NCBI GenBank assembly: GCA_947311795.1
Contig: CAMZLX010000039.1
Coordinates: 1-6,989 of the forward strand
Reading direction: 5' to 3'
Source: an uncultured Zetaproteobacteria bacterium
GTDB taxonomy: Bacteria > Pseudomonadota > Zetaproteobacteria > Mariprofundales > Mariprofundaceae
Length of the DNA stretch: 6,989 nt
Below, in pieces: positions 1-5,992 of this stretch (its first letter is position 1; the number at the start of each line of letters is the position of its first letter). Below the pieces are notes generated by a model that worked only from the letters and a program-made list of their open reading frames with translations, ran no database searches and was not told where the DNA came from. Both the position numbers and the translations under genes were made by a program.

Positions 1-214
1 AAAAAGGCTTTTTGTGCCTTTAAGCTTTGCGCTTAGGCTTGCAGATGGCAGTATTGCCGAATTGGAAACTTTGCAACCTAACTTTTTATGGGATACGCAA
101 AGTCAAACATGGATAAAAGAACAGCTTGATAAAACATCCATGACCATTGAGTGTAAACCTTGGCAGGTAAAGTTTGCGGATAAACGCAAAGCATATCAGC
201 CGAGACAGGAGTGA
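1..214 (+). CDS. C-terminal end of an unidentified protein (possibly DnaE), 5' truncated
   Basis: The reading frame is open from the window edge (first full codon at position 2) and stops at TGA 212-214, giving about 70 residues. The visible part starts with a beta-like stretch (VPLSFALRLADGSIAEL), continues with a tryptophan-containing segment (FLWDTQSQTWIKEQL), and ends in a basic tail (KPWQ..FADKRKAYQPRQE). I do not recognise a family motif. In many proteobacteria dnaE (DNA polymerase III alpha subunit) lies directly upstream of accA, and an 'xLRLxDGxxxxL' strand followed by a helix resembles the end of DnaE. However, the tail is longer and unlike the E. coli DnaE C-terminus, so this is a context-based guess only. 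The stop is 4 nt before the accA ATG, so the two genes are very likely co-transcribed. A GTG at 14 could serve as an internal start, but continuation from upstream is more likely because the frame has no stop before it. Confidence 0.5.
   Translation, partial: KRLFVPLSFALRLADGSIAELETLQPNFLWDTQSQTWIKEQLDKTSMTIECKPWQVKFADKRKAYQPRQE
207..211 (+). promoter_or_regulatory. Shine-Dalgarno site of accA
   Basis: AGGAG at 207-211 lies 7 nt before ATG 219. It decides the accA start in favour of 219 over the in-frame TTG at 174, which would add 15 residues not found in the family and overlap the upstream gene. The site sits inside the last codons of that upstream gene. Confidence 0.75.
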
Positions 215-218
215 TCGC

Positions 219-1178
219 ATGGCTACATATCTGGAATTTGAGCGTCCAATCGCTGAGATGACGTCCAAAATTGAGGAGTTATCGCTGATGGGTGATGATG
301 CAAAAGTAAATATTGCGGATGAAGTGGAGCGTTTGAACAAAAAACGTGATGACTTGGTGAAGCGAGTTTATGATAATGCTTCACGCAATGATATTGCTCA
401 GCTTTCTCGCCACCCTGACCGCCCCAACTTGCTGGATTATATCCCGCTTATCTTTGATGATTTTCAAGAGCTGCATGGTGACCGCGCATTTGCTGATGAT
501 GCTGCCATTGTTGGTGGAATTGCTAGATTTAGAGACCATTCCGTGATGATTGTCGGGCAACAGAAAGGTAAATCAACATCCGAAAAAATTAAGCGCAATT
601 TTGGCATGGCAAAACCTGAAGGTTATCGTAAAGCACTACGTTTGTTTAAGCTGGCAGAACGTTTTGATATGCCTGTATTAACCTTTATTGACACATCTGG
701 CGCATGGCCAGGCATTGATGCTGAAGAGCGGGGGCAAAGTGAAGCTATTGCTCGTAATTTATTGGAACTTGCTGTGCTTAAAGTGCCTGTGATTTCAACA
801 GTGATTGGTGAAGGCGGTTCGGGTGGTGCGCTTGCGATTGGTGTGGGTGATAGGCTTTATATGCAAAAGTTTTCAACCTATGCTGTGATTTCACCTGAAG
901 GCTGCGCTGCTATTTTGTGGCGAGACAGAAAATTTGCACCGCAAGCTGCTGAAGCATTGAAACCTACAGCTGTGGATATGCAAAACCTTGGTTTGATTGA
1001 TGACATTATTGATGAACCCAAAGAGGGCGCACACCGTAATGTTGAGCAAGCTGCTGAAATGCTGGGTGATGCTTTGTATAAAAGTTTGGAAGAACTGCTA
1101 CAAATACCACAGAAGAAGTTGCTTAAGAAACGTGAAAAACGTTTACGCAACTTGGGTGAGTTTAACGACAACACATGA
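219..1178 (+). CDS. accA: acetyl-CoA carboxylase carboxyltransferase subunit alpha
   Basis: AccA pairs with AccD to form the cytoplasmic A2B2 carboxyltransferase, which moves the carboxyl group from carboxy-biotin on AccB to acetyl-CoA to make malonyl-CoA, the first committed step of fatty-acid synthesis. From ATG 219 the protein is 319 residues, the same length as E. coli AccA, and it aligns by eye over its whole length. The N-terminal helical part opens with YLEFERPIAE. The crotonase-fold core carries AIVGGIARF near residue 96, KIKRNFGMAKPEGYRKALRL near 123, ERGQSEAIARN at 170-180, the glycine-rich oxyanion motif GEGGSGGALAIGVGDR at 197-212, and STYAVISPEGCAAILW at 219-234. The start is fixed by AGGAG 7 nt upstream. 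An oddity is DTSGAWPG at residues 158-165, where the family nearly always has DTPGAYPG or DTPGAFPG. Its stop overlaps the apbE start. No accD is in the window. Confidence 0.97.
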   Translation: MATYLEFERPIAEMTSKIEELSLMGDDAKVNIADEVERLNKKRDDLVKRVYDNASRNDIAQLSRHPDRPNLLDYIPLIFDDFQELHGDRAFADDAAIVGGIARFRDHSVMIVGQQKGKSTSEKIKRNFGMAKPEGYRKALRLFKLAERFDMPVLTFIDTSGAWPGIDAEERGQSEAIARNLLELAVLKVPVISTVIGEGGSGGALAIGVGDRLYMQKFSTYAVISPEGCAAILWRDRKFAPQAAEALKPTAVDMQNLGLIDDIIDEPKEGAHRNVEQAAEMLGDALYKSLEELLQIPQKKLLKKREKRLRNLGEFNDNT

Positions 1179-2161
1179 TGTTTCGTGCACTTGTCGGCTT
1201 GGTTCTGTTGCTGCTTTCTGCTTGCCAACCTACGGCGCATGATATTAAAGAAACACGATTTTTACTCGGCACTTTGGTTGAGTTCACTATCTTTTCTGAG
1301 GATGAGGATGCTGCACTTGATGCCATCCATCAAGCGGCACAAGCCATGCAAAAGGTTGAAGACTCATTCACAATATTTGGTGATGTAAACAACAGCGTCA
1401 AAGCTTTTAACCAAGCTAAGGTTGGGCAAATTGTGAAACTTGATAATGCCGTTGAACAACTTCTTTTATTATCTTTGGACATTCACCAGCAAAGCCAAGG
1501 TGCTTTTGACCCAACGTTGGGTGCACTCAATGAACTGTGGGCTTTTTCTGGTGAAAAACTTTCCAATTCACCACCTTCATTATCAAGTATAACAGTAGCA
1601 TTAGAGCAGACAGGCGTGCAAAATATAGAGCAATCTGAGGGTGGTTGGCTGAAGAAGGTGGATGGCTTAAAGCTTGATTTTGGTGGTATTGCTAAGGGGT
1701 TGGCGATTGATGAAGGGGCGAGAGTATTAAAAAGTCTTGGTTTTACACAAGCAATTATCAACGCGGGTGGTGATATGATGGTTTTGGGCAGTCATGGAGA
1801 TAAACCTTGGCGCATTGCTATTCGTCATCCACGAGCTGAACAGCCTTTGGGTTGGGTTGAGGTTGAGCAAGATATTAGCATTGTGACTTCAGGTGATTAC
1901 GAACGTTTTTATATGTATGAAGGTCAGCGTTATCATCATATTCTTGACCCGAAATCGGGTTATCCATCGCAGGCAAGTCAAAGTGTGACTGTGATGGCAG
2001 CCAATGCCACGCTTGCGGATGCGTGGAGCACCGGATTGTTTGTTGCTGGTCGGGCTTTAAGCGGGGTAATTGGTGAACGAAAGGCCTCAAATATAGAGGC
2101 TTTGTGGGTGACGAATCTAGGTGAGGTTGCAAAAACAAAAGGCTTCTCGCTTAAGAAATAG
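1175..2161 (+). CDS. apbE: FAD:protein FMN transferase, lipoprotein (ApbE family)
   Basis: ApbE is an Mg-dependent flavin transferase that splits FAD and attaches FMN through a phosphoester bond to Ser/Thr in periplasmic targets such as RnfG, RnfD, NqrB and NqrC. The 328-residue product is usual for the family. A short hydrophobic leader ends in the lipobox LSAC, with Cys17 as the lipidation site, so it should be anchored on the periplasmic side of a membrane. Family motifs appear in order: FLLGTLVEF near 29, GAFDPTLGALNELW at 109-122, DFGGIAKG at 168-175, INAGGD at 195-200, PWRIAIRHP at 211-219, TSGDYER at 238-244, HHILDPKSGYP at 254-264, and ADAWST with Asp282 and Thr286, which correspond to metal-binding positions in characterised ApbE proteins. 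It therefore looks fully active. The ATG at 1175 overlaps the accA stop (ATGA). An ATG at 1178 is equally possible, and no strong ribosome site exists for either, so coupling to accA is likely. Confidence 0.95.
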   Translation: MMFRALVGLVLLLLSACQPTAHDIKETRFLLGTLVEFTIFSEDEDAALDAIHQAAQAMQKVEDSFTIFGDVNNSVKAFNQAKVGQIVKLDNAVEQLLLLSLDIHQQSQGAFDPTLGALNELWAFSGEKLSNSPPSLSSITVALEQTGVQNIEQSEGGWLKKVDGLKLDFGGIAKGLAIDEGARVLKSLGFTQAIINAGGDMMVLGSHGDKPWRIAIRHPRAEQPLGWVEVEQDISIVTSGDYERFYMYEGQRYHHILDPKSGYPSQASQSVTVMAANATLADAWSTGLFVAGRALSGVIGERKASNIEALWVTNLGEVAKTKGFSLKK

Positions 2162-2183
2162 CTCCGCTGTCTTTGCTTTTAAA

Positions 2184-2201
2184 TTGTGATTGGGAACACA
2201 A
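2184..2201 (+). promoter_or_regulatory. CRP-like inverted repeat upstream of the tandem cNMP-domain gene
   Basis: The sequence TTGTGATTGGGAACACAA has perfect 5-bp arms (TTGTG/CACAA). It also matches the CRP consensus TGTGA-N6-TCACA at 9 of 10 conserved positions, reading TGTGA-N6-ACACA at 2185-2200. It is centred about 59 nt before the ATG at 2252, in the only spacer available for a promoter. That the sequence is palindromic is seen directly; that a CRP/FNR-family regulator binds it is inference. No good -35/-10 pair sits at a classical distance from it. Confidence 0.35.
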
Positions 2202-2219
2202 AACAGAACAAACCCTTGT

Positions 2220-2237
2220 CGAATCATATATTATTCG
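2220..2237 (+). promoter_or_regulatory. 18-bp near-palindrome overlapping a TATATT -10-like box
   Basis: CGAATCATATATTATTCG is self-complementary over 18 bp apart from one mismatched pair (2225/2232). It contains TATATT (2227-2232), the best -10-like hexamer in the spacer, although no convincing -35 lies 16-18 nt upstream. It ends 14 nt before the ATG at 2252, so it could be an operator for a dimeric repressor or a small hairpin in the 5' leader. AT-rich spacers produce such palindromes by chance, so confidence is low. Confidence 0.3.
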
Positions 2238-2251
2238 GATAGTTGCAGACC

Positions 2252-3181
2252 ATGAATGAAGGGATACTTATAAACGGGGAAGATTTTCAGGGGAAAAAGT
2301 TTCCTGATTTAGCCGTGTTATACCCTGAAGAGCTAGAAGCCTTGTTTGAGGCAGCTGAGTATCAAACCTATGCAGCAGATAGCCCCGTTATTTCTGAAGG
2401 GCAAGAAGCTGAGTACCTTTACCTTGTGAAATCAGGGCTTCTTCGCGTCATTAAAGAACATGCAGGCAGTATTTATGAAGTGGCTACCATAGGCCCAGGT
2501 AATATTTTTGGTGAATTTTCTGTGCTTTTCCATAGTAAGGCTGGTGCAGAAGTTCGCACAATTGATGGTTGTACATTGTACGCAATCCCTAGCCAAACTG
2601 TAAGAGATATTTTACACGCGAATGAACGATTTATGCGTGCAACTACGCAGTTGGCTGAAAAGCGTTCTGCAGCTAGTGCGTTGGCGGTAAACCCTGTATT
2701 TTCAACGTTGCCTCTTGCAGTGCGCGAAGTGGTCTTATACAATGCTAAGTTTATCAACCTAGACAAAGATGATGCTCTGTTGTGTGAAGGTGATGTTGAG
2801 GATAACTTTATGTTTATTATCCTTTCGGGTGAGCTGCAAGTCACTGTGACGCACCCAACTCAAAAAGGTGTTCAAATTGAATTGGCAGTATTGTTATCTG
2901 GTGATGAAGCAGGTGAAATTACAGTCGTCACCAATTTACCGCACATGGCAACAGTAAGAGCATTGAATAAAGTTAGAGTGCTTGCTATTCGTAATAGTAG
3001 TATTGTTGCGTGGGCAGAGCGACATACAGATTTTGCCTACTCATTGTATGGTCTAGTCTACCGTAAACTAACGCAAACACATGATGTGCTAAAAACGATA
3101 CTGAGTGAAAACGAAGCTAAGGAGCTAACTTTGAATACCATGCCATCATTGGAAGAATTTAAGGCGCAGCATAATCTTTAA
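2252..3181 (+). CDS. tandem cyclic-nucleotide-binding-like domain protein, no DNA-binding domain
   Basis: From ATG 2252 the product has 309 residues, with no signal peptide or membrane segment, so it should be cytoplasmic. Two cNMP-binding (CRP-like) beta-roll domains follow each other. The first spans about residues 17-130, with LYLVKSGLLRVI and the cassette core IFGEFSVL around 85-92. The second spans about residues 150-265, with DNFMFIILSGELQV around 184-197 and AGEITVV at 220-226. No helix-turn-helix follows. The C-terminal 45 residues look helical and charged, so this is a sensor or scaffold rather than a transcription factor. Both phosphate-binding cassettes lack the Arg that binds the cyclic phosphate in CRP: the segment reads AGAEVRT in domain 1 and HMATVRA in domain 2. 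The ligand is therefore unknown. No strong ribosome site precedes ATG 2252; an in-frame TTG at 2243 is less likely. The gene stands alone and converges on uvrB, sharing TTAA at the stops. Confidence 0.85.
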   Translation: MNEGILINGEDFQGKKFPDLAVLYPEELEALFEAAEYQTYAADSPVISEGQEAEYLYLVKSGLLRVIKEHAGSIYEVATIGPGNIFGEFSVLFHSKAGAEVRTIDGCTLYAIPSQTVRDILHANERFMRATTQLAEKRSAASALAVNPVFSTLPLAVREVVLYNAKFINLDKDDALLCEGDVEDNFMFIILSGELQVTVTHPTQKGVQIELAVLLSGDEAGEITVVTNLPHMATVRALNKVRVLAIRNSSIVAWAERHTDFAYSLYGLVYRKLTQTHDVLKTILSENEAKELTLNTMPSLEEFKAQHNL

Positions 3182-5154
3182 TCCTTAACCTGTTGTAAGT
3201 TTTCAATCTCATCTCGATATTTGGCAGCGTCTTCAAACCTTAAATCAGAAGCAGCTTCTAGCATTAGGCGCTCTAGTTCGTTGATGCGTATCTTTTTCTC
3301 ATAAGCATTTAGAATTGTTGGTTCTGCAACTTCTGGGATATGTGCATAATCCATGTTGTACACAGAGCCAAGAATATCTTGAATATCTTTTTTAATGGTT
3401 TGTGGCGTGATGCCATGCTCCTTATTATATGCCAGCTGTTTGTTTCGGCGGCGCGTTGTTTCATCCATGGCTTGTTGCATGGAACGGGTGATTTTATCGG
3501 CGTACAGAATGACTTTACCTTCCGCATTTCGCGCAGCCCTGCCAATGGTTTGGGTAAGCGAGCGAAAGGAGCGTAAAAAACCTTCTTTATCAGCATCAAA
3601 AATAGATACAAGGCTCACTTCGGGTAAATCCAGCCCTTCTCTGAGTAGATTAATGCCGACCAAAATATCAAACTCACCCAAACGCAAATCACGCAAGATT
3701 TCCATGCGCTCTATGGTGTCGATATCTGAATGAAGATAACGTACTTTTAAACCCGTATCACCAATAAACTCTGTTAAATCTTCTGCCATACGTTTGGTTA
3801 AACACGTGGCAAGCACCCTGTCTCCTTTGGCAATGGTTTCGCGGGCAACATCAATAAAATCTTCGACTTGTGTGGTGGCAGGGCGAATTTCAATTTCGGG
3901 ATCAACCAAGCCGGTTGGACGGATGATTTGTTCAATAAATTCGCCACCCGTTTTTTCAAGCTCATAATTGCCAGGGGTTGCAGAAACATGAAGCATTTGT
4001 GGTGCTACAGCTTCAAATTCATGAAATTGAAGCGGGCGATTATCCAAGGCAGAAGGTAGCCTAAAACCGTAATCTACCAAGTTCTGTTTGCGGGCTCGGT
4101 CACCTTTAAACATACCGCCGATTTGGGGCACAGTGACATGACTTTCATCCAACATGACAATGGCATTATTGGGCAGATAATCCAAAAGTGTGGGTGGCGC
4201 TTCGCCTGCGGCACGCCCTGATAAATGGCGGGAATAGTTTTCCATACCTGTGCAATGCCCAATTTCTTGAATCATTTCAAGGTCAAAAATGGTGCGCTGT
4301 TCCAAGCGCTGGGCTTCAACCAATTTGTTTTGGTCATGTAAATCAGCCAGCTGTTCTGAGAGCTCAACTTTGATGTGCTCCATTGCGTTAAGAAGTGTAG
4401 AGCGCGGTGTGGCAAAATGCGTTTTCGGGAACACGGTGTACTTATGTAATGTTTCAAGGCGTTGCCCAGTGAGCGGATTAAACTTTGAAATAGCATCCAC
4501 ATCATCACCAAAAAACTCCACACGAATCGCCCAGTCCTCAGCATCAGCAGGGTAAATTTCCAAGACATCACCACGTAGGCGAAAGGTGCCCCGGTGGAAA
4601 TCCATATCGTTGCGTGTGTATTGAAGTTCAACAAGTTTATTGACGGCATGGCGCTGGTCTTGTTCGCGCCCAACCTCGAAATATTGCAACATATTTGCGT
4701 AGGCTTCTGGGCTGCCTAAGCCATATATGCAAGATACGGATGCGATAATGATGACATCTTCGCGCTCTAAAAGTGCGCGGGTGGCGGCATGGCGCATACG
4801 GTCGATATGTTCATTGATGGATGAATCTTTTTCGATGAATGTATCTGATGCAGGCACATAAGCTTCAGGTTGGTAATAGTCATAATAAGATACAAAATAT
4901 TCCACTGCGTTGTCAGGAAAAAACTGTTTAAATTCGCCATAAAGTTGCGCCGCTAACGTCTTGTTGGGTGCCATAATTAAGGTTGGTTTTTGGCAGCGTT
5001 CAATCACACACGCCATGGAATATGTTTTGCCTGAACCTGTTACACCAAGCAGAACCTGATGAGGCTCCTTGTTTTCTATGCCCTGCACCAGCTTTTCTAT
5101 GGCTTGTGGTTGGTCACCTTGGGGTGTAAAATCCCCTGCTAATTTAAATTGCAT
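3178..5154 (-). CDS. uvrB: excinuclease ABC subunit B (UvrB)
   Basis: UvrB is the damage-verification helicase of nucleotide excision repair. It is loaded by UvrA and positions UvrC for incision. Starting at ATG 5154 gives 658 residues beginning MQFKLAGDFTPQGDQPQAI, matching the usual UvrB N-terminus. An in-frame ATG at 5190 would add 12 residues without family counterpart. Neither start has a clear Shine-Dalgarno sequence. In the 658-residue numbering, the motifs are Walker A GVTGSGKT at 37-44, the aromatic beta-hairpin YYDYYQPEAY at 90-99, Walker B DESH at 336-339, helicase motif VI QTIGRAARN at 535-543, and a C-terminal UVR domain (INELERLMLEAASDLRFEDAAKYRDE) from about 624 that contacts UvrC. 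All key residues are intact. No LexA-type CTG-N10-CAG box lies in the upstream spacer, so SOS control by a canonical box is not visible. The stop codon overlaps that of the convergent gene. Confidence 0.97.
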   Translation of the reverse strand: MQFKLAGDFTPQGDQPQAIEKLVQGIENKEPHQVLLGVTGSGKTYSMACVIERCQKPTLIMAPNKTLAAQLYGEFKQFFPDNAVEYFVSYYDYYQPEAYVPASDTFIEKDSSINEHIDRMRHAATRALLEREDVIIIASVSCIYGLGSPEAYANMLQYFEVGREQDQRHAVNKLVELQYTRNDMDFHRGTFRLRGDVLEIYPADAEDWAIRVEFFGDDVDAISKFNPLTGQRLETLHKYTVFPKTHFATPRSTLLNAMEHIKVELSEQLADLHDQNKLVEAQRLEQRTIFDLEMIQEIGHCTGMENYSRHLSGRAAGEAPPTLLDYLPNNAIVMLDESHVTVPQIGGMFKGDRARKQNLVDYGFRLPSALDNRPLQFHEFEAVAPQMLHVSATPGNYELEKTGGEFIEQIIRPTGLVDPEIEIRPATTQVEDFIDVARETIAKGDRVLATCLTKRMAEDLTEFIGDTGLKVRYLHSDIDTIERMEILRDLRLGEFDILVGINLLREGLDLPEVSLVSIFDADKEGFLRSFRSLTQTIGRAARNAEGKVILYADKITRSMQQAMDETTRRRNKQLAYNKEHGITPQTIKKDIQDILGSVYNMDYAHIPEVAEPTILNAYEKKIRINELERLMLEAASDLRFEDAAKYRDEIENLQQVKD

Positions 5155-5200
5155 GGTCGCAAGCTTAAAGGATATAGGAAATGATTGCATCCCAGTTGGC

Positions 5201-5230
5201 TTGGTTTAGGTTTCATGCCAGTGGTATTAT
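5201..5230 (+). promoter_or_regulatory. Candidate sigma70-type promoter for the DUF481-rnf operon
   Basis: TTGGTT (5201-5206) and TATTAT (5225-5230) are separated by 18 nt, in the divergent spacer between uvrB and the barrel gene, with the start codon 22 nt downstream of the -10 box. The hexamers match sigma70 consensus at 4/6 and 5/6. It is the only reasonable promoter for the DUF481-rnfA-rnfB run, but this is pattern matching alone. Confidence 0.4.
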
Positions 5231-5251
5231 TTTATAAGGATGGTGTTTTGA

Positions 5252-5989
5252 ATGATGATGCGTTCAGGTGTTTTTCTTTTTGGTTTCTTATGTTTCGTGT
5301 CCTCCGTACATGCGGAAGGAGCGGTATCTGAAAATCAATTTTCAGGGTTAATTGAGTTTGGTGGCGATAAAACTGTGGGTAACACGGAAAATAGCTCTTT
5401 GGGTTTAAAATTTGAATTGGGTCACAGTTATGCCAAGTGGTCCAACAAGCTGACTTGGGACTCATCACAAAAAAAAGAATCAGGCACGCTTACCGAAGAC
5501 AAGTATAATATTATTTTAAAAAGTATTTATGATTTGCCCAATCACTTTTATACCTTTATTCATTTGGGTTACCGCGAAGATGGTTTTAGTGGGGTATATT
5601 GGGAGCAAACTTATATTGGTGGGTTTGGTTACCACGGGTTTACAGATCAACCTGAATACAGTGTAGACTTTGAGTTGGGTTATGGGCAACGGGTGACCAA
5701 GAAGCTGGTGAATGGTTTTGTCCGTGCAAAGCTTGATTATGACCCTGGCACACATGTTGCACTCATTACGCAATACAACTTTACGGATGAAGACACATTA
5801 AAAGCCAGTATATCAGCAGAGCTTGGCAACGATGATGATTTCATTGAGAAAAAGATTTCATGGAAGCATAAACTGTTTGGTGCATTGCATCTCGATGTAA
5901 GTTATGAAGCACTCACATTAACCAAGCCGGGTGTGAATAAAGTATCTACGGATGCGACGACCATGTTTAAACTTGGATACTCTTTTTAA
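5252..5989 (+). CDS. DUF481 (YdiY-like) outer-membrane beta-barrel protein
   Basis: The 245-residue product begins with a signal peptide: Met-rich start, Arg4, hydrophobic core VFLFGFLCFV, and a signal peptidase I site after VHA at residue 21. The mature part alternates polar and aromatic residues in strand-like stretches (SLGLKFELGHSY, HFYTFIHLGY, QTYIGGFGYH, YSVDFELGYG, GALHLDVSYEAL) and ends in LGYSF. A C-terminal phenylalanine is the recognition feature for outer-membrane assembly by BAM. The segment TVGNTENSSLGLKFEL (residues 41-56) resembles the 'G-T-G-N-T' N-terminal signature of the DUF481 family, called salt-induced outer-membrane protein in E. coli YdiY; the exact biochemical role is unknown. 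ATG 5252 is the first start after an in-frame TGA, with ATGs at 5255 and 5258 also possible. AAGGA at 5236-5240 is an acceptable but slightly distant ribosome site. Its stop is 3 nt before rnfA, so it leads the rnf operon. Confidence 0.82.
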   Translation: MMMRSGVFLFGFLCFVSSVHAEGAVSENQFSGLIEFGGDKTVGNTENSSLGLKFELGHSYAKWSNKLTWDSSQKKESGTLTEDKYNIILKSIYDLPNHFYTFIHLGYREDGFSGVYWEQTYIGGFGYHGFTDQPEYSVDFELGYGQRVTKKLVNGFVRAKLDYDPGTHVALITQYNFTDEDTLKASISAELGNDDDFIEKKISWKHKLFGALHLDVSYEALTLTKPGVNKVSTDATTMFKLGYSF

Positions 5990-5992
5990 GTC

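Noticed and set aside
174..218. N-terminal extension of AccA from TTG 174
   Set aside because: It overlaps the upstream gene, adds 15 residues absent from the family, and ATG 219 has a well-placed AGGAG.
878..1240. 120-codon open frame antisense to accA and apbE
   Set aside because: It lies fully opposite well-supported genes, is Ser/Cys-rich in the manner of shadow frames, and has no ribosome site or motif.
2081..2103. 8-bp stem (AAGGCCTC/GAGGCTTT, 7-nt loop) near the 3' end of apbE
   Set aside because: It resembles a terminator, but only three T's follow the stem and it lies about 55 nt before the apbE stop. It is more likely a chance coding hairpin.
3159..3188. Inverted repeat TTAAGG / CCTTAA flanking the overlapping stop codons
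   Set aside because: The arms are 6 bp and AT-rich with an 18-nt spacer and no T-tract, too weak to call a bidirectional terminator.
4272..4673. 133-codon open frame on the minus strand inside uvrB
   Set aside because: It is an out-of-frame shadow of uvrB with an implausible composition and no recognisable motif.
5155..5190. 12-residue N-terminal extension of UvrB from ATG 5190
   Set aside because: The conserved UvrB N-terminus starts at ATG 5154, and no ribosome site favours the longer form. It cannot be fully excluded.
5155..5251. LexA (SOS) box for uvrB in the divergent spacer
   Set aside because: No CTG-N10-CAG match was found. A non-canonical LexA site of another lineage would not be recognised by eye.
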